The notes under the pieces are model-generated. The model had not been told where the DNA came from. It ran no database searches and saw nothing but the letters and a program-made list of their open reading frames with translations. The position numbers and the translations under genes are program-made. Positions 1-8,614 of a stretch of DNA of 64,000 nt are shown piece after piece. The DNA lies in contig CAZSKN010000007.1 in NCBI GenBank assembly GCA_964607445.1, positions 1-64,000 of the forward strand, given 5' to 3'. The DNA is from CALCKU01 sp964607445 (GTDB lineage: Bacteria > Pseudomonadota > Alphaproteobacteria > Caulobacterales > Maricaulaceae). The number at the start of each line of letters is the position of its first letter. The first letter of the stretch is position 1.

Positions 1-21
1 ATTTGCAATCATTGCACAGAC

Positions 22-112
22 TGGAGGTGAGGATGGGATTCGAACCCACGTTAGGCTATTAACCTAAACACGCTTTCCAAGCGTGCGCCTTAAACCACTC
101 GGCCACCTCACC
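22..112 (-). tRNA. tRNA-Ser (anticodon GGA)
   Basis: On the minus strand the sequence folds as a class II tRNA. The acceptor stem pairs GGTGAGG (112-106) with CCTCACC (32-26). The anticodon stem CACGC/GCGTG encloses the loop TTGGAAA, giving anticodon GGA. A long variable arm (TAGG...CCTA) and a T-loop TTCGAAT are present, and the 3' CCA is genomically encoded (24-22). The long variable arm plus GGA identifies serine, reading UCC/UCU codons. The discriminator base between acceptor stem and CCA reads U, whereas bacterial tRNA-Ser normally has G73. Confidence 0.95.
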
Positions 113-195
113 TCTGAGGACGTATGAACTTGGTGTTGTGTTTCCAGAATTGGAAATATACGCCAAATCAACGAGCCGCGATTTAGCATTGAAAG

Positions 196-987
196 ATGAC
201 TAGCGCAATGGCTTTGGCGGGGATAAAAGAGCCTATGTTTAAACCCTATGAAACCCTTATGGCCACCCGCGAGATGCCCTTGTTTATAATTGGAGATCAC
301 GCCTCGAAATTTATTCCTCGCGCTTATAACAATCTTGGTCTTCGCGGGCATGATCTTGACCGTCATATTGCATGGGATTTGGGAACGGATATCATGATCC
401 GCCTATTATGTGCGCAATTTGGCTGTGCGGGACATGTGGCGACACTCTCACGGCTTGTGATTGATATGAACCGGGAGCCGGAGGCCGACGGGCTGATTCC
501 GGGTGAAAGTGACGGCACGTCCATTATGGCCAACCAGACTCTTACGCCCGCTGATCGTGAGGCACGTAAAACTAAGTATTATGTCCCTTATCATGCAGGC
601 TTAAGCCGGGCGATAGATCAATTGCCGCCGACCTCTTTGGTAATTTCTTTGCATAGTTTCACGCCAAAGCCTTTGACAGGACATAGGCGTCAGACCGATA
701 TTGGTTTGCTCGCCAAGCATGACATGGCATCAGCAGAGACCTTTAAAACGCAGCTGGCGCGTCTTAGGCCGGAGTTTAATATTGGCATTAACAAGCCCTA
801 TTCAGCCTATGATTTAAACTATACTATTGATACCCATATCGCCCCGCGCCGCTTGCGTCACCTTGCAATAGAAGTGCGTCAGGACCATGTAAATACAAAG
901 GCAAAGGCCCGCCGTATTGCGGGGGTGTTAGCCGAGACGATAACCCCGCTTATTGCGCGACAAAGTTTACCGACCCTCGCGCCTTAA
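196..987 (+). CDS. N-formylglutamate amidohydrolase family protein
   Basis: A 263-residue predicted cytosolic hydrolase. The N-terminal stretch FIIGDHASKFIP, the downstream VIDMNREP segment, SLHSFTP and EVRQDH match the metal-binding and catalytic blocks of the N-formylglutamate amidohydrolase (HutG-like) family, which releases formate or a similar small acyl group from N-acyl-glutamate. Length is normal for the family. No histidine-utilisation genes are nearby, so the substrate is not fixed by context. In-frame ATGs at 208 and 235 are possible alternative starts; the one at 235 has a purine-rich GGATAAAAGAG upstream. The next gene, msrA, follows after 15 nt on the same strand, suggesting co-transcription. 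Confidence 0.8.
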   Translation: MTSAMALAGIKEPMFKPYETLMATREMPLFIIGDHASKFIPRAYNNLGLRGHDLDRHIAWDLGTDIMIRLLCAQFGCAGHVATLSRLVIDMNREPEADGLIPGESDGTSIMANQTLTPADREARKTKYYVPYHAGLSRAIDQLPPTSLVISLHSFTPKPLTGHRRQTDIGLLAKHDMASAETFKTQLARLRPEFNIGINKPYSAYDLNYTIDTHIAPRRLRHLAIEVRQDHVNTKAKARRIAGVLAETITPLIARQSLPTLAP

Positions 988-1002
988 CTAAAGGACAGAG
1001 CT

Positions 1003-1581
1003 ATGTTAGCTAAAATTTCGAAACATTATGTCAATGGCCATGATATGTTTACGGCCTATCCCAAAGGCTATGAACAGGCTCTATTGGGTATGGGGTGCTT
1101 TTGGGGCGCAGAACGTATTTTTTGGAAACTTGACGGGGTCTATGTCACCTCAGTGGGGTATGCAGGGGGGCACCATCCTGCGCCGAATTACGACGTGGCG
1201 TGTTCGGGTACCAGCGGTCATGCCGAGGTTGTGCATGTTGTCTTTAATCCCGAGGTGATTTCATATGCTGAAATTCTGAAAGTATTTTTTGAACATCATG
1301 ACCCGACACAGGGAGATCGTCAGGGAAATGATATTGGCCCGCAATACCGCTCGGCGATTTATTGCTTTACGACTGCGCAAGCCGAAATCGCCCAAGCCGC
1401 CGCGCATCGATATGCACAGGCTTATGGGCGCGAGGTGACAACGCAAATAGCCCCGGTAGGGCCTTATTTTCCCGCCGAGGATTATCACCAGCAATATCTC
1501 CAGAAAAACCCGCAAGGGTATTGTATGCATGGCCCAACGGGAATCGTTTGCGCTTTACCTGAACCGGTTGAGATCGGCTGA
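1003..1581 (+). CDS. msrA: Peptide-methionine (S)-S-oxide reductase MsrA
   Basis: A 192-residue enzyme that reduces methionine-S-sulfoxide in proteins and free methionine, repairing oxidative damage in the cytoplasm. The catalytic motif GCFWG places the nucleophilic cysteine at residue 32. It is followed by the family blocks VGYAGG, FFEHHDPTQGDRQGNDIGPQYRS and the C-terminal HQQYLQKNPQGYC, which contains a likely resolving cysteine. The ATG at 1003 has a Shine-Dalgarno-like AGGACAG upstream. The gene lies 15 nt downstream of the amidohydrolase gene and converges with the SH3-like gene that ends at 1592. Sequence and length are fully typical. Confidence 0.95.
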   Translation: MLAKISKHYVNGHDMFTAYPKGYEQALLGMGCFWGAERIFWKLDGVYVTSVGYAGGHHPAPNYDVACSGTSGHAEVVHVVFNPEVISYAEILKVFFEHHDPTQGDRQGNDIGPQYRSAIYCFTTAQAEIAQAAAHRYAQAYGREVTTQIAPVGPYFPAEDYHQQYLQKNPQGYCMHGPTGIVCALPEPVEIG

Positions 1582-1591
1582 TCGTGGACGG

Positions 1592-2344
1592 TTAAAAACT
1601 TTTACCGTTATAAGTGCAGGCAAAGTCTCCAATCGCGACAGAGACCGGAGACGCTGTATTCGGGGCTGTCGCCTGACGGGGAAGGGAGGTGTCGGTAGAC
1701 ACCGTCTTTAACCTGTCGGCCCGTAACCGGGCTTGGCGTTCCATCATCACATAGTTAAAACCTTCACCGAGAAATTCAATCTGGTTGGGGGTTAAGTCTT
1801 CGGCACAGTCTATTCTATGTTTCATAAAATACGGGCCTGACCGGAAATTCTGTTTGGTGACAATCAGCTTTTGTCCGGGACCTATATTCCGTAAAGACGC
1901 GGCATATAGTCGGGTTTGTGATCCGTCTTTCACTTTAATTTTTTTGAGCGTGACATCCGATGTGGCGGCATTGGCGCGCGAAAAGCGTTTGCGTTTGGAT
2001 TTGCTATTATAATTTGTCCAAGTGACGGGCGTATTGGTTAAATATTTCGTGTTTAACCAGCGCGGTTTTCGCGTATCTTGACTAATACGAACCCAGTTTT
2101 CAAAGGTTTCATAGGCTTTTACCTTATTGCCGAGTTCTAACATGCCTACGACATTGCCGGCGACCGGATTGTCACGAATGCTAAGTTGATCGGCATCGAC
2201 CCAATAAGGGATGGGTTCAACCTTGCGAATAATTTTACGTTTAGGCCTCTGAAGGGTGTCAGCTTGAGGTGGTGTTTGGGCTAATGACGGTGTCGCCATT
2301 AACAGGGTCATTGTACCCATCAGGATTATATGTGGAATATGCAT
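1592..2344 (-). CDS. Secreted SH3-like domain protein
   Basis: A 250-residue protein with an N-terminal signal peptide (hydrophobic run ending in SLAQ near residue 23). Residues about 45-105 (IPYWVDADQLSIRDNPVAG through KPRWLNTKYL) resemble a bacterial SH3 domain, including the RDNP turn and a W-L-N-x-x-Y-L ending. Such domains often bind cell-wall peptides. The C-terminal half, including a DLTPNQIEFLGEGFNYVM stretch, is not something I recognise. A periplasmic location is inferred from the signal peptide. The gene is monocistronic and convergent with msrA. Confidence 0.7.
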   Translation of the reverse strand: MHIPHIILMGTMTLLMATPSLAQTPPQADTLQRPKRKIIRKVEPIPYWVDADQLSIRDNPVAGNVVGMLELGNKVKAYETFENWVRISQDTRKPRWLNTKYLTNTPVTWTNYNSKSKRKRFSRANAATSDVTLKKIKVKDGSQTRLYAASLRNIGPGQKLIVTKQNFRSGPYFMKHRIDCAEDLTPNQIEFLGEGFNYVMMERQARLRADRLKTVSTDTSLPRQATAPNTASPVSVAIGDFACTYNGKSF

Positions 2345-2510
2345 GTTCAGGCCTTTCCTGCGCCATCCCGGTCATTCTGCCTTTCAGAATTGAATTAAGG
2401 CGTCGATTTCAATCATGTTATAGTTAATATTCTGATAAATTTTCAGCTAAATATCTGACTATCTTTTAAGTAATCATCCGTCAGTTCGCGCCCTATAGGC
2501 GTCTAAAGTC

Positions 2511-2975
2511 TTAATATCGCGTGCCGTCTTTATGGTATTTAATACGCTTTGGTGTGCCATTGGGAGGCAGATCAAGATCAACATCCGGATATTGGCAATG
2601 ATCGATCTCCGGGGCGCGGCTCCCGATAACTAAGAACGTAACATCTTTGTCAGTGTGGTTAATCAGATGATGGGCATTGTTATCACCCGCCGGGTGGGCG
2701 CAACTCTCTCCGGGGGATAATAAGGTCGCCCCCTCATCATCATGTAATGTCGGATGTCCCTCCAGAATATACACAAATTCATCTTCTGCGCTGTGATGAT
2801 GACGTTGCGAGGCCCAGCACCCCGGTGGTAGGGTCACACGATAAGCGCCAAATTGCGTGAGGTTTCCAGCGGTTGACAAATGTTCAAGACGTCGGCCCTG
2901 ACAGGGTTTATCCAGTTCTGGCGGATAAGTTGTGCCCAAGGAAATGGCGACGTTTTCAGCATTTATTTTTGGCAT
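2511..2975 (-). CDS. Cupin domain protein
   Basis: A 154-residue soluble protein with one cupin barrel. Cupin motif 1 is seen as HHHSAEDEFVYILEG (His cluster plus Glu, metal ligands) and motif 2 as PAGDNNAHHLINHT. The substrate is unknown: the family includes dioxygenases, isomerases and sugar-binding proteins. The C-terminus contains a short DVDLDLPP segment seen in some sugar-phosphate-associated cupins. It lies 32 nt downstream of the TerC-family gene on the same strand, so the two may be co-transcribed. Confidence 0.8.
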   Translation of the reverse strand: MPKINAENVAISLGTTYPPELDKPCQGRRLEHLSTAGNLTQFGAYRVTLPPGCWASQRHHHSAEDEFVYILEGHPTLHDDEGATLLSPGESCAHPAGDNNAHHLINHTDKDVTFLVIGSRAPEIDHCQYPDVDLDLPPNGTPKRIKYHKDGTRY

Positions 2976-3007
2976 ATCAGGGCCATGAGACGTTAGATAT
3001 TATAGCT

Positions 3008-3853
3008 CTAAGGCTCTGTTTTCTTGGCATGTATCTTTCCCAATAGCTCGGCTTCACGTTGCGCCCAGAGACGTTTTTGATAGCGATTGGAGAGAATGTC
3101 TGTGATAACCAAAACGCCGATAACGAGATAAAAACTCGATTTACTCATTGCGTCGATAGTAAACCCAAATAATTTCAAATGCGCAAGATGGGCGCCTTCC
3201 GTGACCAGTAAGACGCCAACAAGAAAGAGAATAAATAAGCCCAAGACTTCATACATCCGGTTCTTTTTTAAGAACTCTGTGACCGCATCAGCCATTAAGA
3301 TCATGGCGAGGCCGGAGATAAGAATGGCAATAACCATAAGTGGGACTTGATAAACGGTGCCGTCTGCCGTTTTCTCGGATGCAATGGCCATAGCCGATAG
3401 TATGGAATCAAAAGAAAAAACAAGGTTCATCAACACGATCAAAGCAATGGCTTGTCCCATAGAGCGGCGATTATTATCATCTGTATGCTCGATATGATCG
3501 ACGATGAGCAAATGGTTTATTTCTTTAATGGCCGTATAAATAATAAACCCGCCCCCCCCGAGGGTGACAAGGGATTGCAGTGTAAACTCACCTTCTATGA
3601 ATTTTTCTATATTTATATCAAATAGAGGCTGCGCGAGCGCAGAAATCAACTTCACAATAACTAAAAGCAGGGCGATTCGGAAGAATACAGCGAGCCCAAT
3701 TCCCCATTTGCGGACTTTTTTGGCCTGCGCCGGATCTCCGACTTTATTACTTTCGATGGCAATATAAAGCAAATTGTCAAACCCGAGCACGGCTTGCAAT
3801 AAAATCAGCATAAAAAGTGTGAAAAATGATTCAAGTGTTAGTAAGTCAGCCAT
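3008..3853 (-). CDS. TerC family integral membrane protein
   Basis: A 281-residue polytopic inner-membrane protein with about seven hydrophobic segments. It carries the TerC signature aspartates: LGFDNLLYIAIE near residue 25 and LVFSFDSILSAMAIA near residue 145. Characterised TerC-family members export Mn2+ or support metalation of secreted proteins. Here the function is inferred from the family. The start has a strong Shine-Dalgarno GAGGAGA upstream. I looked for a yybP-ykoY manganese riboswitch in the upstream region and could not recognise one. Confidence 0.88.
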   Translation of the reverse strand: MADLLTLESFFTLFMLILLQAVLGFDNLLYIAIESNKVGDPAQAKKVRKWGIGLAVFFRIALLLVIVKLISALAQPLFDINIEKFIEGEFTLQSLVTLGGGGFIIYTAIKEINHLLIVDHIEHTDDNNRRSMGQAIALIVLMNLVFSFDSILSAMAIASEKTADGTVYQVPLMVIAILISGLAMILMADAVTEFLKKNRMYEVLGLFILFLVGVLLVTEGAHLAHLKLFGFTIDAMSKSSFYLVIGVLVITDILSNRYQKRLWAQREAELLGKIHAKKTEP

Positions 3854-3998
3854 AGATTCTCCTCATTTTCCTTTAAGGTGATTTGTTTGGAATGCAAAGA
3901 CCCAGAATTCATAGGTTTTTGGTTAAAAAAGCCCTAAATTAACCAAGAGTGTGATAAACTTCACAGTCTAGGTCGTATGTTTGCGCTATAAGTTAATT

Positions 3999-4086
3999 GC
4001 TTTGATCGACGTCAGTTGGGGCGTGCTTCATATCTGCATTAGGAGCTGAGGGCAGTTTTCTACAGATGTGTTTCGTCGATCAAAGC
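3999..4086. repeat. 13-bp perfect inverted repeat with 62-nt spacer
   Basis: GCTTTGATCGACG at 3999-4011 is the exact reverse complement of CGTCGATCAAAGC at 4074-4086. A second, smaller pair (ATCTG 4032-4036, CAGAT 4063-4067) nests inside. The right arm touches the stop codon of the haloperoxidase-like gene. There is no U-run on either side, so it is not a classical intrinsic terminator. It may be a structured 3' UTR or a small palindromic mobile-type element. Confidence 0.6.
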
Positions 4087-4111
4087 TATTTTTTTTCAAA
4101 GCTATTTTTTT
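4081..4111. repeat. 16-bp tandem duplication at a gene 3' end
   Basis: The unit CAAAGCTATTTTTTTT occurs at 4081-4096 and again, one T shorter, at 4097-4111. The duplication contains the stop codon and last codons of the haloperoxidase-like gene. It also overlaps the right arm of the adjacent inverted repeat, suggesting replication slippage on a poly-T tract. Confidence 0.7.
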
Positions 4112-5228
4112 GAATATCCGTGATGATGTAACCGGATTTGGTGAGTGTTTCAAGCGTGTGGGCCGCGACCTTGCGACCTAACAAAAGCCCTTCTTTATTC
4201 GAGAATTGGAAATGTATGCCACCATATATGCGGCTAAGTCCGGCATCCTCGGCGGCGGCATTAAAGGATGAAAAACACCGGGTCAGCCCGAGCAACTCAT
4301 CCGAGGTAATACAAAATTCATGCGGGCCGAAAAAGGCTGTGAGAATTGCCGCCGCTGCACCACTAAAACTTGAATGTCCGGAAACATATTCGGGGTGAAA
4401 GGGCGGCTCCATCATGGGTGCCCAATCCGCAAAATCGGGATGTGTTTGCGAGATCGCAGTCCCGGGCCGCCAATATTGGTAATGATATTTTGAGTCCCAC
4501 GCCGCAATGCCGACATCATATAGCGCAATATTTAAGGCCAATAACAGCTCCAAGCGCTGTTTACGGGGCCAGTTTTGGCTCTGTTCTAATGCGATTTTAT
4601 TCCAGCGACCGGGCGGAGAGATGGTCCCTATCCCATCGGCCCAAAAGCGCGCGGCGACTGATTGATCAGACAGGCGTGTTTCAGAGGCGTCTTCGCCTAT
4701 AGAAAAGACATATTCCAGAGCGGCCTCAAATGCTTGGGGCGTGGGTGGCGGAGCCGGGGGGCGAAATTGTGCTGCATGCGTCAGTTCTAACGGTCGGGCG
4801 CCGACCCATTCGGGTGAAACAACAGGCCGGCCATTGGGTATCCAGGATCCGGTGGGAGTGTAATTTATAGGCGAAGGTTGCGCCGGAACGGTTTTGTAAG
4901 CGGGGGGGGCGGAGACCGGGTTTCTTGGCTCTGCATTATATAAATCAATGATAGTACCGACATAAAGCCGCGAGGCTTCAGGTGCATCAATCAGGCCGGC
5001 CCGGATTTTGGAAAATACAGAGGCGAAAGTCTGATTGATATCCGCCAGGCCTATGTCAGAACTATTGATGTGTGCGAGAGGAGGGTTCGCGGAGGGGGTG
5101 TGTGTCGGATTTAACGGCGCAGCTTGAGACGTCGCACTGACCAAAGCCAAGCTTAAACTGGTTATGAGAGTGACTAGAGATGTTATGATGATTTTTTTGG
5201 CCCCGAACATATATTGCATATAACGCAA
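4086..5228 (-). CDS. Vanadium-dependent haloperoxidase / PAP2 family protein
   Basis: A 380-residue protein with an N-terminal signal peptide (hydrophobic stretch ending near SQAAP), so probably periplasmic. The vanadate/phosphate-binding residues of the haloperoxidase-PAP2 superfamily are visible in order: KYHYQYWRPGTAI (Lys, Arg), PEYVSGHSSFSG (Ser-Gly-His) and SRIYGGIHFQFS (Arg, acid-base His). A proline-rich linker (RPPAPPPTPQAF) precedes the catalytic part. Whether it oxidises halide or acts as a phosphatase cannot be told from sequence. Initiator ATGs at 5219 and 5210 are alternatives. The last codons lie in a 16-bp tandem duplication. Confidence 0.82.
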   Translation of the reverse strand: MRYMQYMFGAKKIIITSLVTLITSLSLALVSATSQAAPLNPTHTPSANPPLAHINSSDIGLADINQTFASVFSKIRAGLIDAPEASRLYVGTIIDLYNAEPRNPVSAPPAYKTVPAQPSPINYTPTGSWIPNGRPVVSPEWVGARPLELTHAAQFRPPAPPPTPQAFEAALEYVFSIGEDASETRLSDQSVAARFWADGIGTISPPGRWNKIALEQSQNWPRKQRLELLLALNIALYDVGIAAWDSKYHYQYWRPGTAISQTHPDFADWAPMMEPPFHPEYVSGHSSFSGAAAAILTAFFGPHEFCITSDELLGLTRCFSSFNAAAEDAGLSRIYGGIHFQFSNKEGLLLGRKVAAHTLETLTKSGYIITDIQKNSFEKK

Positions 5229-5384
5229 AACCGCGATGTGAGCAATCCGGCAATCGCGGGCTATATGTCAGAAGGTCTTATCATCACCGCTAGCCCGTCA
5301 ATTGCAAGAGCGAGACCTAAGGCGGTGGTTGACCTTTTAGCGCGGTGGCCCTATTCGCTGACGCTTATCTTTAAGGACAGACCT

Positions 5385-6983
5385 ATGTCACACTCGTCTT
5401 ATGAAACTGCAAAAACCTGGCCGTTCGAACAGGCGCGATTGATTTTAAAACGCCTTGAAATCGAAAAGAAACGGGGCATAGACCGCGGGGATCGACCTGT
5501 GGTGTTTGAAACGGGTTACGGCCCGTCAGGCCTGCCTCATATTGGAACCTTTGGCGAAGTTGCACGGACGACGATGGTGCTTAATGCCTTTCGCGCGCTG
5601 ACTGGAAATGAGATTCCAACGAAATTAATTGCCTTTTCCGATGATATGGACGGCTTTCGCAAAGTTCCCGATAATATGCCAGAGGTCGAAATGTTGACAC
5701 AGCATTTGGGCAAACCTTTGACAGATGTTCCAGACCCATTTGGGCGTCATGATAGCTATGCCGGGCATAATAATAATATGTTGCGGGCCTTTCTTGACGG
5801 TTTTGGTTTTGATTATGAATTCATGAGTTCAGCAGATGAATACCGGAACGGGAATTTTGATACGGTTCTGTTAAGGGCGGTCGATAAATATCAAGAGATT
5901 ATGGAGGTTATGTTGCCGACATTAGGGCTAGAACGCCAATCGACATATTCGCCGTTTTTACCGATATCCCCGACAACCGGGCGTGTGCTTTATGTGCCGA
6001 TGAAAGTGGTGAATAAAGAGGCCGGCACGATTACATTTGAAGATGAAGACGGGACAGATGTGACGATGCCAGTCACAGGTGGCAATGTAAAAATGCAATG
6101 GAAGCCGGATTTTGGCATGCGGTGGGCCAAGCTCGGTGTGGATTTTGAAATGTTTGGTAAAGATCACCAAGCTAATGCGGGGGTCTATTCCAAAATATGT
6201 AAAATTCTGGGCGCTATGCCGCCCGTGCAATATGTCTATGAGTTATTTCTAGATGAAAAAGGTGAAAAAATCTCCAAGTCTAAAGGCAATGGCATTGCGG
6301 TTGAAGACTGGCTTCATTATTCTATGCCGGAGAGTTTATCACTCTATATGTTCCAGAAACCCCGTACCGCTAAACGTCTGTTTTTTGATGTCATTCCCAA
6401 GGCTACGGATGAGTATTTCCAGCATTTGAAGGCTTATCAAAGCCAAACACCGGAACAACAAATCGCCAATCCTGTCTGGTATATCCATAATGGCCGTCCC
6501 CCGCAGGATAGCTCGCCGATTAGTTTTGCGCTCTTGCTTAATCTCGTATCTGCTGCCAATGCCTCTGATGCCGAGATACTTTGGGGATTTATAGAGCGTT
6601 ACCAAGCCGGGGCGACGCCGGAAGATTTTCCTTTATTGGATACGCTTGTCGGTTATGCCGTGCGGTATTATGAAGACGTCGTCAAGCCGCAAAAAGTCTA
6701 TCGCAGTCCCACGGATAAAGAACGTGAGGCGTTGACAGATTTATCTACGCGCTTAAAGGCCGTGCCCAAGGCGCAAGCGACCGATGGCGAAGCCTTGCAG
6801 ACCTTGATTTTTTCTGTGGGTAAAGACCATGTTTTTGAAAATCTACGAGACTGGTTCAAAGCCATTTACGAAGTGTGTCTGGGGCAATCTCAAGGCCCGC
6901 GTTTCGGCTCATTTGTAGCGATTTACGGCCCGGCAGAGACTGCGGCTCTCATTGACGCGGCCTTAGCAAGCGATCTCGCATAA
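5385..6983 (+). CDS. lysK: Lysine--tRNA ligase, class I
   Basis: A cytosolic enzyme of 532 residues that charges tRNA-Lys. It is the class I type: the HIGH-like motif is in GPSGLPHIGTFGE (His52-Ile53-Gly54) and the KMSKS-like motif in KISKSKGNG. Both belong to the Rossmann-fold class, found in archaea and many alphaproteobacteria instead of the class II LysS. The reading frame is open from 5214, but the ATG at 5385 is preferred because AAGGACA precedes it and the homologous N-terminus begins there. It is divergent from the haloperoxidase-like gene. Length is normal. Confidence 0.93.
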   Translation: MSHSSYETAKTWPFEQARLILKRLEIEKKRGIDRGDRPVVFETGYGPSGLPHIGTFGEVARTTMVLNAFRALTGNEIPTKLIAFSDDMDGFRKVPDNMPEVEMLTQHLGKPLTDVPDPFGRHDSYAGHNNNMLRAFLDGFGFDYEFMSSADEYRNGNFDTVLLRAVDKYQEIMEVMLPTLGLERQSTYSPFLPISPTTGRVLYVPMKVVNKEAGTITFEDEDGTDVTMPVTGGNVKMQWKPDFGMRWAKLGVDFEMFGKDHQANAGVYSKICKILGAMPPVQYVYELFLDEKGEKISKSKGNGIAVEDWLHYSMPESLSLYMFQKPRTAKRLFFDVIPKATDEYFQHLKAYQSQTPEQQIANPVWYIHNGRPPQDSSPISFALLLNLVSAANASDAEILWGFIERYQAGATPEDFPLLDTLVGYAVRYYEDVVKPQKVYRSPTDKEREALTDLSTRLKAVPKAQATDGEALQTLIFSVGKDHVFENLRDWFKAIYEVCLGQSQGPRFGSFVAIYGPAETAALIDAALASDLA

Positions 6984-7035
6984 ATGTGACTGCGCGTGTT
7001 TTCGACAAACTTACAATTTTATGCTATGTTGAGGC

Positions 7036-7887
7036 ATGTATCGTGCGGCATATATTACTCTGATAGGCGTTTTAAGCTTGGGTTTTAGTTTGGGGTTGCA
7101 CGGGACAAGTGCGGCGACAGGTGTAGGATCACAGGCCGGTATCTCCGACGTCTTGACGCGCAATCAGGGCCAAACTTTGGAGCAGGCCCGGGCTTTGTTT
7201 CTGAGCGGGGCCTATGATCAAGCCCGTTTGTCCGGGCAGAATATTGGAACACCGGACGGCTTGATTTTAGCTTCGGAAGCCTTATCCGCACAAATCATAT
7301 TGGGCCTCGTAGAGAAGCCGCATAAACAGTCTAAAATTGCTTTGGATTTGGCTCGAAAAGCATTGGATGTAAATCCCGAAAACAGCAAGGCCGTCATTCA
7401 ATATGCTTTAACCTATGGCCTTTTAACTCGTACTAGCAATCCTATGACGGCATGGCGTAAAAAATATCCAGCTAAATCTTTGAAAATTATTGAAAATCTG
7501 CGTCAGGATTTTCCCGATGATCCGCGCGGCGATGCGCTATTAGGGGCTTGGCATTTGGGAGTTATCCGAAAGGCCGGAGCTAAGAACGGGGCGAAATGGT
7601 TCGGCGCGGATTTGGAGACAGGCCTGACCTTGTATGAAACCGCTAAACACCGCGCACCGCAGGATATTATTATTGCCAGCAATTATGCAATTTCACGCTT
7701 TGTCATTGCCCCAGATATTTATCAAACCCAGACCCAAGCCTTGTTAGAAGATATCTTGAAATTACCTGCTAAGACGGCTTTGGAACATGACGTTCAATTA
7801 CGAATGGCTGATATTCTAGATCAGTTTGATCATATGAAATTGACTATAAAAAAATCCAAAGCTTTTCTGGATAGTAAAAGGGTTTAA
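7036..7887 (+). CDS. Secreted TPR-like protein of unknown function
   Basis: A 283-residue protein with a signal peptide (hydrophobic residues 5-25, then GTSAATG). The mature part is alpha-helical and contains TPR-like blocks: EQARALFLSGAYDQA, ALDLARKALDVNPENSKAVIQYAL and GLTLYETAKHRAPQDIIIASNYAI. It presumably acts as a periplasmic scaffold or binding protein. It starts 52 nt after lysK on the same strand and converges with the S24 regulator gene. I do not recognise a named family. Confidence 0.65.
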   Translation: MYRAAYITLIGVLSLGFSLGLHGTSAATGVGSQAGISDVLTRNQGQTLEQARALFLSGAYDQARLSGQNIGTPDGLILASEALSAQIILGLVEKPHKQSKIALDLARKALDVNPENSKAVIQYALTYGLLTRTSNPMTAWRKKYPAKSLKIIENLRQDFPDDPRGDALLGAWHLGVIRKAGAKNGAKWFGADLETGLTLYETAKHRAPQDIIIASNYAISRFVIAPDIYQTQTQALLEDILKLPAKTALEHDVQLRMADILDQFDHMKLTIKKSKAFLDSKRV

Positions 7888-7913
7888 TGCTGTGCACCCG
7901 GCCAGAACCGACC

Positions 7914-8540
7914 TTATTGCGAGACCCAGACAATGCGGGCAATCCAGAGGACATCACTGCGTTTAATCTGCCGGTCATCATAATCTGGATTGAGTGACGT
8001 CAGTTCAATATTGTGCGACCCCATACGTTTTAATTCTTTGGCCATAACTTCACCGGATAAAGTTTTTACAACCACACGATCTCCACGTCTTACACTGGCA
8101 TTGGGGGCCACAAGTATTTTATCTCCATGGCGTAAGACGGGTGACATAGAATCACCAGCGATCTCCAATGCATAGACATTATCGTCTTTAATATCCGGTA
8201 CGCGGACTTCGTCCCATCCTCCCCCGACGGGAAACCCGGCATCATCAAAAAAACCTGCACTGCCGGCTTGTGCCAAACCAATTACGGGAATAGCTGGGCC
8301 ACGGTGGGGGGTCTGGCTGGCAAGGACCGCAAAATCTTCAAAGTTCATATTCAAGACAGAAAGAACCTTCGCGAGGCTTTCTGTCGAGGGCCACCGGTCT
8401 TTGCCTTGGGCGGTTTTGCGTTTTGATTTATTGAAGGTTGTGGGATCAAGACCCGCCTGTTTCGCCAGACCGGACGGGGATGTGGAATAGGTCTTGGCCA
8501 GACGATCCAAGCCGTCCCAGATATCCTGATGTGTGAACAT
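7914..8540 (-). CDS. LexA-like HTH transcriptional regulator with S24 peptidase domain
   Basis: A 208-residue protein. The N-terminal part contains a helix-turn-helix (SGLAKQAGLDPTTFNKSKR). The C-terminal part is an S24 (LexA/CI) domain with the nucleophile Ser in AGDSMSPVLRHGD and the general-base Lys in GEVMAKELKR. An Ala-Gly pair in the hinge (LAQAGSAGFF) could be an autocleavage site. This architecture is that of phage-CI-like repressors and alphaproteobacterial S24 regulators, but no phage genes are near. A near-perfect 22-bp palindrome 25 nt upstream of the start suggests negative autoregulation. Targets elsewhere are unknown. Confidence 0.87.
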   Translation of the reverse strand: MFTHQDIWDGLDRLAKTYSTSPSGLAKQAGLDPTTFNKSKRKTAQGKDRWPSTESLAKVLSVLNMNFEDFAVLASQTPHRGPAIPVIGLAQAGSAGFFDDAGFPVGGGWDEVRVPDIKDDNVYALEIAGDSMSPVLRHGDKILVAPNASVRRGDRVVVKTLSGEVMAKELKRMGSHNIELTSLNPDYDDRQIKRSDVLWIARIVWVSQ

Positions 8541-8564
8541 AATGTGATCTTTCTCAAAGACCGC

Positions 8565-8586
8565 ATATAGGAAAATATACCTATAT
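8565..8586. promoter_or_regulatory. Palindromic operator upstream of the S24 regulator
   Basis: The arms ATATAGG (8565-8571) and CCTATAT (8580-8586) are perfectly complementary around an 8-nt A/T-rich centre. The site lies 25-46 nt upstream of the regulator start codon, where it would overlap a promoter. The position and symmetry fit a dimeric repressor site for autoregulation. Binding is inferred. Confidence 0.55.
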
Positions 8587-8614
8587 AGTCAAGACTTATC
8601 TCAGCCCTGCTCAT

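Noticed and set aside
3854..3998. Manganese (yybP-ykoY) riboswitch upstream of the TerC-family gene
   Set aside because: Searched by eye for the conserved loop sequences and found none.
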